Shown: positions 1-11,566 of the stretch, in pieces
Numbering within the stretch: the first letter of the stretch is position 1
Layout of the letters: every line of letters starts with the position of its first letter
The notes under the pieces: generated by a model
Seen by the model: the letters and a program-made list of their open reading frames with translations, nothing else
Told to the model about the DNA's origin: nothing
The model's database searches: none
Source of the DNA: Amaurobius ferox
Taxonomy: Eukaryota; Arthropoda; Arachnida; Araneae; Amaurobiidae
Length of the DNA stretch: 64,000 bases
Assembly (NCBI GenBank): GCA_951213105.1
Contig: OX578139.1
Span: forward strand, 69,313,754 to 69,377,753
Reading direction: 5' to 3'
Program-made: the position numbers and the translations under genes

Positions 1-231
1 TGACTTACCTGTAACATTTTATGAAATTCGGTCAATTAGTTTTTGAGTTAGAGTGGCTACAAATTCTGCACACAGAGACACACAGACAGACACGCACGCA
101 GACGTCAAGCTAAAAATAGACTTTACTGGTTCTAGAGGTCTCAAAACATGTCGATCCGTCAAAAACTCGAGTTGCGATTTTTGGTAAGATTCCATTACTT
201 TCCCTGTACATTACCATGTATTACAGAAAAA
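1..231 (+). repeat. Family B repeat, 3' part, cut by window edge
   Basis: This is the right-hand end of a roughly 0.8 kb repeat seen complete at 6743-7548 and 23075-23885. It holds the shared line about a gagttagagtgg motif, a (CA)n/CAGACA stretch, the phrase TCTAGAGGTCTC, and a terminal imperfect palindrome built on CTTTCCCTGTACATTACC. It is non-coding. Confidence 0.75.
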
Positions 232-540
232 CTAATATTTGTATATAGCATCATTAATTTTATATAATTTAAAAATTGAAAGGCGTACATTCCTCATATG
301 CACTCCCCCCCCCCCGCTCTACCTAGAAACGCCTCTGGTTCCCAAATAGCCACGAACATGTATACACACAAATAATCTATAACCTCACCTGGTATTCATA
401 TCTCTGTCCTCTGACGAATCTGAAGGTCAGAGAGTGAGCTAGCTGTTTGACCCCATGTAGGTCTTGCGGTCAGCGGAAAGACACCAATCAGTAGAATATT
501 CGCGTCTGCTACTCAAAAATAGCTCTTTAATAACTAATAA

Positions 541-622
541 TAGCAGTAAAGCAATAGCAGTGTTTACCAGTGCAAACACTGCTATTACTTAACACTGCTA
601 TTACTTAACACTGCTATTACTT
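541..622. repeat. Hairpin with 16 bp tandem units
   Basis: AATAGCAGTGTTT at 553-565 is matched by its exact reverse complement at 574-586, and is followed by two further direct copies of ACTTAACACTGCTATT at 587-618. The arrangement can fold back in several registers. No coding potential is seen. Confidence 0.7.
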
Positions 623-865
623 TATTTTAACGCTTACACTATTAAAACAAAGAGGGTTTCCATAAAATCAAATCATGAACCTATCCCATTTATTTACAAA
701 AAATGGATTTAATTTTGACCATTCACTTAATGATTTCATTTTCAAGAACCTTACCCCGCCAGGTAGACGCTATCTTACTATAAAAGAAAATAATTACTTT
801 GCCTAAAATAATTGAGGAAAACCATTATTACTAATTAGTGAAATTTCAATGTTTTCAATGAAACT

Positions 866-898
866 CTATGGATAATACATAAATTGTATTATCCATAG
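866..898. repeat. Perfect 14 bp hairpin
   Basis: CTATGGATAATACA at 866-879 pairs exactly with 885-898 across a 5 nt loop. It may be part of a small degraded MITE; no other terminal features were found. Confidence 0.6.
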
Positions 899-1942
899 TT
901 ACATCCATGTTACATAAATTGTAATGTATCTTTGAATCATGGAGTTAAAAAGAAGGAGATGAAACTCCTATGGATGAAACACTTGAAAATGCCATAATGC
1001 TTTGAGAATTAAATCTAGGTGTCGCTAGTGTTAGTAAAGTAGCTGCTATTGGTAGTTGACCCAATAGAAAAGCTTAGTATTCTTTTTAAATTAAGGGTTC
1101 CCTAATTATGAGTATAATTAACCAGTATTTTTTCACTGTTGTAGGATAGTGTATAGAATGCATGAAGATAAAAATAAATTGAAAGGTAAAATAATTTTGA
1201 ATACGTAGGAATATTCTTTATTGTTTCAATTCTATTTTGCCTTGCACTAATAATTTATTTTTGCAAAATTGACAGTTTAACTAAATATTTTAGGCCTTTC
1301 ACCATAGAAATGCATACAATGCAGGGCTACTTACCTTATCCGAGCGTCACCTGAATTATTGTCTCAAATGATATAGACGTTTCCTTAATATGAAGTTTTA
1401 ACGCCTTACTTCTACCTCCAAACTTTAAGGCAGTAGTTTCTGTATTCACAAATAACATGAGCTAATCATTTAAGAACTCCTTATATGTTACAATATCCTA
1501 AGAAATTCCAAATATCTTCCCTCTTTTCTTCTGCAGTTTGACAACGTCTTATTCCTTTGGACGCACATGAAAAATTGATAAGGCACCATAAATCTGAGTT
1601 TATCTTAGTGGGGATACATGCTATATCAAGAATTGGTTCTCCTCCCCATCACATAACAAGCGGGTATTTCATATTGATTTTCCCTTTCTTGACGTAATAA
1701 ATGCACCAAGAAAAATCCTAGCTTTTGTCAACGTGTCTCAGTTGTCCGAGGAGGAAATTTCTCATTCCAAACTGGACTTGTTGGACGCTTCATAATTTGT
1801 TTTCACTGGTTCGCCCACTCTATACATTCAAGCAGAAATGAACAAGTAAAATATTATAGACAGAAGATTCTTGGAGCTTCTTTATAGAATGTATTTCAGA
1901 TCCTCTTCAATGTGAAAGGAAATATGATTATCTTAATAACTC

Positions 1943-2110
1943 ACCGAATACAGCGTCGTTCAGCCAGCCAGAGATCGGCAGTCCGATTCCCGCGGGCACA
2001 CGAGTTCTTTATAGCCTAAAAACTTCTCATAACCTCCAAACAGGAGCGGATCGGCCACCGGGAGGAGTCAAGGCTGGTTGAAAACAAACGCCATCTCTCT
2101 GTTTCTCTCT
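1943..2110 (-). promoter_or_regulatory. Candidate minus-strand promoter and first exon with splice donor
   Basis: This is a GC- and CpG-rich patch in very AT-rich DNA. Read on the minus strand it has a TATAAA box at 2013-2008, GC-rich DNA where a start site about 30 nt downstream would fall, and a textbook 5' splice donor, CG|GTGAGT, with GT at 1944-1943. If real, it is a TATA promoter with a short non-coding first exon ending at 1945, and the rest of the gene lies left of the window. A retrotransposon regulatory region could look the same, so confidence is limited. Confidence 0.4.
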
Positions 2111-3285
2111 CTCGGAGAACTTCTATTATTTATCTATATATAAAAAAAGAAAAGTATGTATGTATGTATGTATTTATGATTCCACATCACGGGAGAACGG
2201 TTGAACCGAATTTGATGAAATTTGGTGAGTAGCCTTGAAATAGCCCCACTCAAAATTTATTCCATGTTTCTAACACCAGGGGTTGTCGATATGTTAATGA
2301 AAAACGAAACTTAAAACGAAACTTTCGTTTGTCTCATCTTCACGGGAGAACAGCTGCACCAAATTTAATGAAATTTTGTGGGTAGCTTTGAAATAGCCCC
2401 CCATAAATTTAATCTAAGTTTCGAGTTTCTAAAATCAGGGGTTGTTGAGATATTAATAGAAAACGAAACCTTTCCTAGAAATTCTACTCTCTAACTCCAT
2501 GATTTCCAAAGAAAAAGGTTGGAAATCGTTGATTAAAAACGTGCAAGTCAATTAAATCTCTGAATTTTGTGGGAGTTTATTGAACGTATTAGTCACCTTT
2601 GAAAATCGCAGGTTGGAAATATAAATTTAAATGGAAACTCTATCACCATGGTTTATTTTTCACAGGCTTACTCAGCAAATTTTATTAATTTGAATAATAA
2701 ATAAATGAATATAAAAGTATCTATAAAAGTATCATGCATAATAGGAATATTATGAAGGAGGCAATAAAACGGAATTATCCAATTGGCTTCCTGACATGTT
2801 ATTATAATTCCCTATTTAATACAAAAAAGGGGAGAAAATGCTTACTTAAAGGATATGGCAGAGGTATAGAACTATGAAAGTGAAAATAACGAATTATGCA
2901 TGCGTGGACTGCTGTTATATATGATGCACTCCATCTTAGCCGACAGGGGCATTTGCTGCATTTCCATTCTTTCCCTTGCGATCCTGGTTGATTCCTATTT
3001 GTTTTCATTGCACTTTTTCGAGTGTTTTTATTTTGACACATTTACGGAAGTATGGCTACTGCATGGCATTGGTACCGTGAGTGTTGCCCGGGCATAAAAG
3101 CAGTCTTCTAAACGGGAAAGAGGGGTCGCCATCCCCCTCTACCATTTTATGCCTTGCATTTGGTCATTTCCCCTCCCTTTTTCATATGAATCTTGTAAGT
3201 TACTTTAGGAGAATGTGCTGCATTGCGCCAACTTCTGGAGAAAAATTGGATAACTGTGAAATAATTTTATTTTTATATGTTTACT

Positions 3286-3289
3286 ATGC

Positions 3290-3317
<28 letters not shown>
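3286..3317. repeat. (TA)n microsatellite
   Basis: A run of about 16 TA dinucleotides inside the Helitron-like element. Short reading frames crossing it are not genes. Confidence 0.9.
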
Positions 3318-3320
<3 letters not shown>

Positions 3321-3340
3321 AAAAGTATGATGTATGATCC

Positions 3341-3381
3341 AATGGATCTGATTAGCCAAAGAGTGGCCAATCAGATCCATT
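3341..3381. repeat. 18 bp hairpin inside the Helitron-like element
   Basis: AATGGATCTGATTAGCCA at 3341-3358 pairs with 3364-3381 with a single mismatch and a 5 nt loop, followed by a T-run. It is stable enough to be a structural feature of the element. Confidence 0.6.
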
Positions 3382-3531
3382 TTTTTCTTTCATAGTGCAT
3401 TGAATTTACTTCTTTCACAGTGAAAAAACAATGTATAGAATTCTCGACCCTATATGTTCCAGTGTAATTTTTGTCAGTTTTGCATCGTAAATCCCGAGCA
3501 AAGCCGGGTAACCGCTGTTAGTGTTTTATAA

Positions 3532-5681
3532 AATGTTATAATTCATCGCATAATCAAACAATTTGCATGTAAAAGTTTCTATCGAACAATTTGAATCAGA
3601 AATTGATGTTTATATAGTCAATGTTTGCGTAACACTAACTATAAAAGAGACGCCACTCCGATGTATAACGCAACGAGAAAAACTACGTTGTATGTCAAAA
3701 TGGAATCGGACTGCACTACCTCAGAACTCGTCGCAAGGCCTGAGGCCTGACACGACCTAAAAACCAGAGCAGTTCTTATTTTTGTTAGGCGATCCTAGTC
3801 CTGGATGGGCTATGATTAATTTTTAAAAATCCGGGCCTGTTCTGGTAGTACGTATCAAATGATCGGAATATTTATAAATTAAAATTAATAGAGTAAATAA
3901 AGTTTTTGAAACAAACTTTCTTTTTCTAAATATTGCAATTTAAAAGTAAATATTTCAAAGACGACTTTTATTTTAATTAAGCGAATTAAAATAACTGAAA
4001 AAGAAACCTTTCAGAACTAAACATAATATTCTTTCCTATATCAAGTAAATTTTTTTTGGTCATGTAATTTTCAGGGTCTATATCCTGCAGAAATATTTTT
4101 CACATTACATAAAGCGGATCTCCAAAGTCATTTTATAATTTTATAGAGCTTTCCTTCAAACATAGTAGCAAAACAAAAAATGTTCCTCGCAGTCATCGTT
4201 ATGCTTTTTAAATGCAATTTATAATTCAAAAATAATTTTAAAAATTATATTCAATGAGATATAATCCAATTACATATAAATCTCTTATGCATCACATAAA
4301 GTCCCCGAAATGCAAATTTAGTCTTTGCATACATATTCTTCAAGGGCATTCCTGACACTAAAGATATATATGCATCTAGTTTAATTTGCAATTTTACCAT
4401 TTATTATTAATTTTGAATTTTGAATACATTTTAAATTCAGATCATTTTATATTGAAAGCTCGTATAAAATATTAAATATAAAAGTTGAAGTTAAATAACT
4501 AGAAACAGGAGTAGCACTCGTTGATCTAAACTTAATCAACTTTCAAATTTGTCATTTTAGTGTAAATTATAGATTTTTTCCTAGCATAAATGCAATAGCA
4601 ACAATGTCTGATAGCCCGTTGCAAAAATATCAAGAGTCCAAACTTTGCGTTGCATTGCAATTTTAAAATTTTTCTACTATTATCTATCGGTATTTTCCAT
4701 AGTAAGTTAATGGGTCCCCTAAAAGTTTCATAATGGGCGTACTGAAAGGAATGAACTAAAATTTTGCACTCCAAGGCTTCCTACAGTGCTGAATCAATTG
4801 TCGTCAAAATTTACACATGTTTCAATTCATATTTTTTTTAAATATGACTCATATTTAATAATTAATATTACAAATTTGTTTGAAAATAAAAAATGGTATA
4901 CATTTTGTTTTGTTTGTTTAGTATCGCAATATAAAATTCGAATTAGTTTAATGAGCTAATTATTCCATAAAATATAAAAGAAAAACTGCAGCATCAATTT
5001 AAACACTAGGAGCTGGAAATTTCAAGAAGTCATAATCCCCAACGGCTTGAGTAAAATATATAAATTTTATATGAATTCAGGGTGATTTGTCTTGGAGGAT
5101 GAGAATATGTTATCAAAAGACGGTGTTGCCCTTTGAAAAAATCAAGTTGGTACAGAGTTTAATATGAAGACGACCCCATATGAAAATTTGTTGATCATTT
5201 ATTTACAGCAGGCGTTATTACCAGGCTAATGATACATTTGGCATTACTGTAAGACTTGAGGAGCCGGAATAATGGGATTTTTTTTCTGTGACCGGCTGTA
5301 CATACTGTATATAATTGAAAATTATAACTGAAAAGTAATTAAAATATAACTGAAAATTATAATTGAGAAATAACTAATATATAATTGAAAATTTTTCCAT
5401 ATATTCGCTAATTCTTCTGATTCATTTATCCGTTGCCCCCCCCCCTCAGTCCCGACCCAAGATGGAATAACAATATTCTACTGTATTTTATCTTTCATTT
5501 TTGAAGCTCTTTTGTAAATGGCGCCAACTGGTCAAGTTTCCGTGAAGTGCAATAGTTTGAGAAGGAATCATCCTAGCATGGCAATGCTGACGGTACTCAG
5601 TTTGCTATCAAAAGTCAACCGGTTCTTATAATTAAAATTCAAAATTATATTCATGTTTGTTTATATTTTTATAAAAAAAAA
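3532..5681. other. AT-rich stretch with no supported gene
   Basis: Low-complexity AT-rich sequence. Repeated phrases around ATAATTGAAAATTATAACTG occur at 5300-5400, and a C-run at 5437-5446. Reading frames here are short and have no recognisable protein similarity. Confidence 0.6.
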
Positions 5682-6616
5682 TCTGATGTGGGCAACGCAT
5701 GACTTTCCTTATATAACGCAATGAATTTACCACTTTTACAATAAAAAATAGGTTTTTCTTATAGTAGATATTTATATTCTTTCTAAGATATTGAATTTTC
5801 GTCAATTAGTCGTCATTTCCATTGATTCAGTGTCATTTTTACCCATTTTGCGAGATTTTCGTTAATTTGACAGCATTTAAAAAAGTCGCGAAGTTGGCGA
5901 TATTCCGTCAAATTCGGCGCTAAAATCTCGTCAAGCATTATGGACGAAGAAATAAGTTATTCATATAGCATATGCATAACTATTAGCGTTCAAATACAAA
6001 AGTATTACTCAAAGTATCTTTTTTCATGAATGGAATGAGCTAGATCCACGAAAATGATGTCAACAAATTTATCGCATGATATTACATAAGAAAAGTGAAC
6101 GTATTTCTCAACACTTAATATATATTTTTTTAATTTATGGGATTTTTTGATAAATTTAATTTAAAAATGTGCAATATCTCGAGAACGGTTCGTGCTGGCG
6201 TTCTAAAGTTTATATCAATCGTTTTCTAAGGGAAAATTACATAAGAAATGTCTATTTGCGTAACTTTATTAAAGGTTTTGATTTTTTGATGATTTTTTCA
6301 TAATTTCACTCGAAAATTTAAGAGAGTTCTGAATATTCGATTACATTTAAAAATAATAGGATTCCAGTATTCACGGATTGTGACTTTTGTACCAAATTTC
6401 ATTCGGATCTCTCTATTTGTTCGTGAGATATCGTCTCCAGAGACTCACTGACACACATACACACACATACTTTCACACACACACAGACATCACCTCAAAA
6501 ATGTTTGATTCGTGATCAGGGATGCTTGAAACGTGCTCTCCCGTCGAAAACTCGAATTCGAATTTTCAAACCCTTCACAATACTTTCCTTATACATTATG
6601 TATATACGGAAAGTAA
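5682..6616 (+). repeat. Family A repeat, copy 1
   Basis: A roughly 0.95 kb non-coding element. It starts A|TCTGATGTGGGCAACGCATG. The body contains repeated phrases GAGAACGGTTCGTGCT and 'caatatctcgagaac', then a (CA)n tract. It ends in a long imperfect palindrome ACTTTCCTTATACAT/ATGTATATACGGAAAGT. Five copies occur in this window (also 8414, 13198, 17698 and 18957). The 5' TC next to A is Helitron-like, but a CTRR 3' tip is not evident. Confidence 0.75.
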
Positions 6617-6742
6617 TAATCCAAATTGATATTAAAAAACTAATACATAATGGACATTTGGAGAAAAATTGTACAAAGTAGCAGTTGTACTTTCCACAGC
6701 GGAATTAAAAGTTTATTTAAACAAGATGTTTATTTTAATGAA

Positions 6743-7548
6743 TCTGATGTGAGAAACGCACGACTTTCCCTGCAGACTCAAATTCATCTTCTCTTTATTT
6801 CACTAATAATTCATTAAACTGAGATTCATTGATTTAAATAACACGTATAATTAATTGAAATTACACTCAATTAGCACTTTTAATTCAGCATTCGATTCCA
6901 TTTGGTAATTGGACTTAATCTCAAGACCGGCGTAGCAAAAATGCGAAAAATCTGAAGTATCTTGAGAACGGTTATTCCTACAGTAATGAGGTTGCTCTTA
7001 TTCTTTTTCTCGTCAAAAATTACGTATAAAATAAACATTTAATTGATACATTTCAACAAACGTAGTCTTTCATTTTAGATTTTGGCGATTTTTGCGGGCT
7101 ATTTCGTGGAAAAAGCCGGTTTTCTTTTCCGAATCCTACCAAAATCTAATCAGCTTCAGGGTATCCCTCAAGTGACTTATCTACCAAATTTGGGGAAATT
7201 TGGTCAATTAGTTTTTCAGCTAGAGTGGATACATGAAATTTTGGCGGGCCATTTCGCAAGTATAGGCGAATTCTTTTATCCAGAATAGTACCAAAATCTA
7301 ATCAGTACCAGGTTCGCACACAAGTGACTTATAAAATTTTATGAAATTTGGTCCATTCGTTTTTGAATTAGAGTGGATACATACATTGCACAGACAGACA
7401 CACACACACACACAGACGTCACGCTAAAAATAGTGTTTCGTGTTCTAGAGGTCTCAAAATGTATAGATCCGTCGAAAACTCCTGTTGGGATTTTCGACAC
7501 GATTCCAATACTTCCTCTATACATTGCCATTAATTGCAGGGAAAGTAA
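6743..7548 (+). repeat. Family B repeat, full copy
   Basis: It starts TCTGATGTGAGAAACGCACG, nearly the same tip as family A, but the body differs. The body has two tandem related blocks around 'gggccatttcgc' and 'ccaaaatctaatcag', a (CA)n/CAGACA tract, and a terminal palindrome with ATTGCAGGGAAAGT. Short open frames in it reflect the repeat, not a protein gene. Confidence 0.75.
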
Positions 7549-7943
7549 AAATAAACTCTAAAAAAACAATATCTCTTTACTATCTCCAATAAGTTAGCGT
7601 TACAGGAATCGTCCTACTTTTGAAGAATGGCCACTAAATGAAAACGAGTGTTATAATTATTATAACTTAAACATATAAATCAATGCAATAAAATACCATG
7701 TCTAAAAGATTTAGTCACTTTGACTGAAATAAACTCAGCGTTCAATTTTTAATAATTTGTTCCCACTTTATACGATCAAAAGAGCTTTTCAGGCTTTTTG
7801 ACAATTATTTTTTTCTTCTTCAGATGTCGTTAACTTTTCACGTGTCAAGACGTCTGTCGGGATTTTGAAATCGATTGAAAGATTTCGCATCACTCATTCT
7901 TGGAGAGCGCCATCTATCATCGTAAAGAGTATTTTAAACCTTC

Positions 7944-8412
7944 ATTACTTTCTTTACAATATATGAATTGTAAGGGAAAGTATTGATCATGTCGAAAATC
8001 GCAACTCGACTTTTCGACGGATCTACACGTTTCGAGGACTGTAGAACCCGAAAAAATATTTGTTTACAAGGGGTATTTGTGTCTATTAGTCTGTACAATG
8101 TATATATCTACTCTAATTCAGAAACTAACTGACCAAATTCCATAAAATTTGGGAGTTACCAAGGTGCTGATTAGATTATGGAATAATTCAGAAAAAGAAA
8201 ACCCTGCCTTTTTTTAAAAAAAATGGCCAGCAAAAATTGTCAGAATCTGAAATAAAAATTACATATGCTCAAAGATATGAATTAAGTTCTTGTTTTATAC
8301 TTAATTTTTGACGATGAAAAAAATAAGACCAACCCCAAAAAATAAGACTTTGACTAACCGTTCTCGGGGTATTTAGGTTTCTGCATTTTTTGCAACGTCG
8401 CCTTTGCAAAAA
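7944..8412 (-). repeat. Family B fragment abutting family A
   Basis: The 3' palindrome (ACTTTCTTTACAATATATGAATTGTAAGGGAAAGT type) and the body are recognisable in reverse orientation. The copy stops abruptly where family A copy 2 begins, so its own TCTGATG tip is missing. Either family A inserted with a deletion or the two are a chimera. Confidence 0.65.
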
Positions 8413-8413
8413 A

Positions 8414-9320
8414 TCTGATGTAGGCAGCACCTGACTTTCCTTATATAATGTAATGAATTTACTACTTTTACAGTTAAAAAAAATGTTATTCTTATAATAG
8501 ATACTTATATTCTTTCCAAGATATTGAATTTTCTTCAATTAGTCGTCATTTTCATTGATTTAGCGTCATTTTCATCCATTTGGCGAGATTTTCGTTAATT
8601 TGGCAACATTTAAAAATGTCGTTAAGTTGGCGACATTCCTCTAAATTCGTCGCCAAAATCTCGGCAAGCGTTATGGACGGGGAAACAAGTAATTCTTCCG
8701 GCGGATAAATAACTATTGGCGTTCAAATACAAAAGTATTACTCAAATTATCTTTTCTCGTGCATGGAACGAATTAGATCCACGAGAATGATGTCACCCAA
8801 TTTATCGCATGATATTACATATGAAAAGTGAACATGCTTCTTAACGTTAATGTTTTTTTAATTTATGGTATTTTTTGATACATTTATTTGAAAAATGTGC
8901 AATATCTCGAGAACGGTTCATGCTAGTGTTCTAAAGTTTATTTCAATTGTTTTCTAAGGAAAAATTACATAAAAAATGTCTATTTGCGTAACTTTATTAA
9001 AGGTTTTGATTTTTGATGATTTTTTCAAAATTTCACTCGAAAATTTAAGGGGGTTTTGAACATTCGATTGTGTTTAAAACAAATAGGCTTCCAGTATTCA
9101 TGGATTGTGATTTTTACACCAAATTTCATTCGCTCCATTCGTTCGTGAGATATCGTCTCCACAGACTTACTGACACACACACACACAGACATCACTTAAA
9201 AAATATTCGATTCGTGATCGGGAATGCTTGAAATGTGCTCTCCCGTCGAAAACTCGAATTCGAATTTTCGACACCGTCACAATACTTTTCTTATACATTA
9301 TGTATACATAAGGAAAGTAA
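8414..9320 (+). repeat. Family A repeat, copy 2
   Basis: It starts TCTGATGTAGGCAGCACCTG and follows copy 1 throughout, including the GAGAACGGTTCATGCT phrase, the (CA)n tract and the terminal ACTTTTCTTATACAT palindrome. Non-coding. Confidence 0.75.
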
Positions 9321-9816
9321 TACGTCCAGGCATCTAATGAGAAGGAAAATTGAATTTTAATTGTAAATGCAGTATAAGTTCAAATCATTATATGTGTTAT
9401 TTTATACAAATAAATTCAATTTAATGAGTTATGAAAGAGAGAGGATTTGAGTATGTAAGGGAGTTGTGATGCCCACATCATTTTTTTTTTATTATTCTAA
9501 AAATGCAATTAAAGCATGTAGTATTTTCCAGAGTCAAATCCATTTAATTTTGCTCATTACATATATAGTATACATTTTATCGCACAAAACAACACGTGAA
9601 ATTAATGCTTATTTGAAATTGCACCGAAATTGCAGTTTAAAAGTGTATTTTATCATTTTACGGCTTGGAAACTGCATTACGTATTTATATATTTTAAAAT
9701 GACACCAAGTTATTACCGAAATTCCAAAAAACAACAAAAAAATATTATAGCGTAATGGCTTTGTCCGTTTCGTCATCACAAATTACATAGGAAACATGCA
9801 TTCAATATATATGTTA

Positions 9817-11124
9817 CGGTAAAAATGATCCTGTGATTATGCATAATCGCCGGTTATTATTCATAATCACCGGTAATTATGCATAATCACCAATCATTAT
9901 GGTAAGTTTGACAAATTTGTTTCATATATTGCGAATTAATCACATTTGCCGGTGATTATGCATACTCGCCAGTTCGTAGGGGTACATATGATAAATAATG
10001 GAGAATCTATTAAAAATCAGACGGGAAAAAAACAAACGTACAGGTAACCTTTCCTATGGCGTGAATCTAGGATTTCCATGAGTTAAAGTTCAGCGGGAGG
10101 GTTCCATATTTGGCGATTTGTCGCCAATTTGACGACTTTTCAGAGAAAAGCGTTGAAATAACTAACATTCTACGCGATATGGGAGTTTTCTAGACGTTTC
10201 TACAGAACGTCTATAAAAAGAGTCATCTCTCAGTTGGAGAGGAGTTGACGTGATATGTCGTAAAAATTTGGTGTCAGACGTAGTGACTAGATAAAGCAAA
10301 CGTAGTGACTAGAAAAGCAATAGTGAAACAGAATTTGTTACAACGCATTCTCTGGAATACTGGGTGTATGCTCAGGATACAAAAATGAGACCAAATTTCT
10401 GGATAACTAACATGTTTATTCACAAACACAGCATAAACAGGATCAATATACAGTATGTCAGCTCGATAACTACCTAACAGAATCACTAAATCACTGTCTG
10501 GTACAGTGAAACAGCAATTAAGTAATCCACTAATTTCACAAAATACCTGATAAAACTTTCAAAAAATTAACGTATGTAACAGTTCAATGTAGCTCGTATC
10601 ACGCAACTCCGTTCCAACTGAATGATGACTCCTTTTATAGATCCTCTATAGAAACTTCAAGAAATATCTCATATCTCGTAGAATATTCTTCATTTTGAGG
10701 TGTTTCTCGAACCTTCGAATATCTCCAAATTGACTATATATCGCCAAATGTCGCAACCTCCCCCTCTCCGAACTTCAGCACATGGCAACCCTAGATTAAC
10801 GTCATAGGAAAGGTTGCTTGTACGAGTGTTTTCTCAAGTCTGATTTTTAAATAAGACTCATTAAGGAGGTCATTTAACATGCTCCTAACAATATTCAACT
10901 ATATTTACCAAACTTACCAAATTCATTTGGGAATTATACATAATCGCCGACAAAAGTGAGACATTCTGGCATATTTATCAAATTTACCAACTTCGTTTGG
11001 GAATTATGCAAAATCGCCGATAAAAGTAAGAAATTTAGTGAAATTTATCAAATTTACCAAGATGATTAGTGATAAACATAATATCCGGCGATTATACATA
11101 ATCTCAGATTAATCACTTTCACCG
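9817..11124. mobile_element. Long inverted-repeat element flanked by TA
   Basis: The tips are CGGTAAAAATGATC on the left and, in reverse complement, CGGTGAAAGTGATT on the right, both flanked by TA. The inverted similarity continues inward for about 450 bp per arm to roughly 10260 and 10600, around a 0.3 kb spacer. The outer arms carry many copies of a motif near GGTGATTATGCATAATCACC, itself a perfect 20 bp palindrome. The inner arms carry mirrored LTR-like promoter sequence, with TATAAA at 10212-10217 on plus and 10639-10634 on minus facing each other. No transposase is present. TA flanks suggest mobilisation by a Tc1/mariner-type enzyme. Confidence 0.65.
10262..10800 (-). repeat. LTR-like segment (family G) inside the inverted-repeat element
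   Basis: Read on minus it resembles an LTR. It begins AGGGTTGCCATGTG, has a 'ttggcgatatatag' tract, a TATAAA box at 10639-10634, then about 220 nt later GTGAATAAACATG, a poly(A) signal at 10420-10415. A second copy in free context lies at 16910-17440 with the same order. No gag/pol is nearby, so solo LTR is the simplest reading. Confidence 0.5.
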
Positions 11125-11141
11125 TAAGATATATAATAAAG

Positions 11142-11240
11142 CAGTGGTTCTCATAGTGAGGTTCGTGACAAACTCTAATGGAGTTCGCGAATAGCACAAA
11201 ACGTATGTCATAACTAATAAAATCTTTGTTAAATCCTGTT
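11142..11240 (+). mobile_element. hAT 5' terminal fragment
   Basis: CAGTGGTTCTCATAGTGAGG followed by a 'ggttcgtgac...ggagttcgcg' inverted motif resembles the terminal repeat of Charlie/ZBED-type hAT elements. The rest of the element is not recognisable. Confidence 0.4.
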
Positions 11241-11262
11241 TTTTTATTTCAAACATATTGAA

Positions 11263-11373
11263 CTAGGTGAAGACACCATGTTCTGCAATAAGTGCTTCTA
11301 TACGACGTGGGATCGAATCAAATATATTTTGAATTTGTACCTGAAAAAGAGCATTCCAGAATGCTATCTGAAC
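11263..11373 (-). pseudogene. Tc1/mariner-type transposase C-terminal remnant
   Basis: Minus-strand codons from 11373 to the TAG at 11265-11263 read as a tail with FWNALFQVQIQNIFDSIPRR and IEALIAEHGVFT. This matches the usual Tc1-family ending, W-N-x-(I/L)...(D/S)S-(M/I)-P-R-R followed by a short A-x-x-x-x-H/G-G tail and stop. Only about 36 residues remain and there is no upstream catalytic domain. Confidence 0.55.
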
Positions 11374-11379
11374 CCAAAG

Positions 11380-11451
11380 TTTTAGCTACGCTGTTTTAGC
11401 TACGCTAATTCGTTTCAGCTACGCTAATTTCCTTTAGCTACGCTAATTTAA
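11380..11451. repeat. Short tandem repeat TTTAGCTACGCTAATT
   Basis: About four units of 14-19 bp carrying TAGCTACGCTAAT directly follow the transposase remnant. Confidence 0.7.
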
Positions 11452-11566
11452 TAGTTCCCCTCTCCTCCAATCAGGGTTGGAGATATCAGCACAGTCTACG
11501 AACTTTTTGATCCTACCTTGTATATATATGTGTGTGTGTGTGTATATATGGGTGTGAGCATGTATG

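Larger units (their letters stand above)
2133..3531 (+). mobile_element. Non-autonomous Helitron-like element
   Basis: The left end is A|TCTATATATAAAA followed by (TATG)n and an 'ACGGGAGAACGGTTGAACCGAATTTGATGAAATTT'-type region that recurs as a second internal copy near 2340. The right end has a hairpin CCCGAGCAAAGCCGGG, then TAACCGCTG, then TTAG|T (a one-base change from CTAG). A 5' TC, a 3' hairpin about 10 nt before CTRR and insertion between A and T are Helitron hallmarks. The same ends recur at 20818-22582 and, 5' only, at 62080-62332. No Rep/helicase coding is present, so it would depend on an autonomous relative. Confidence 0.65.
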
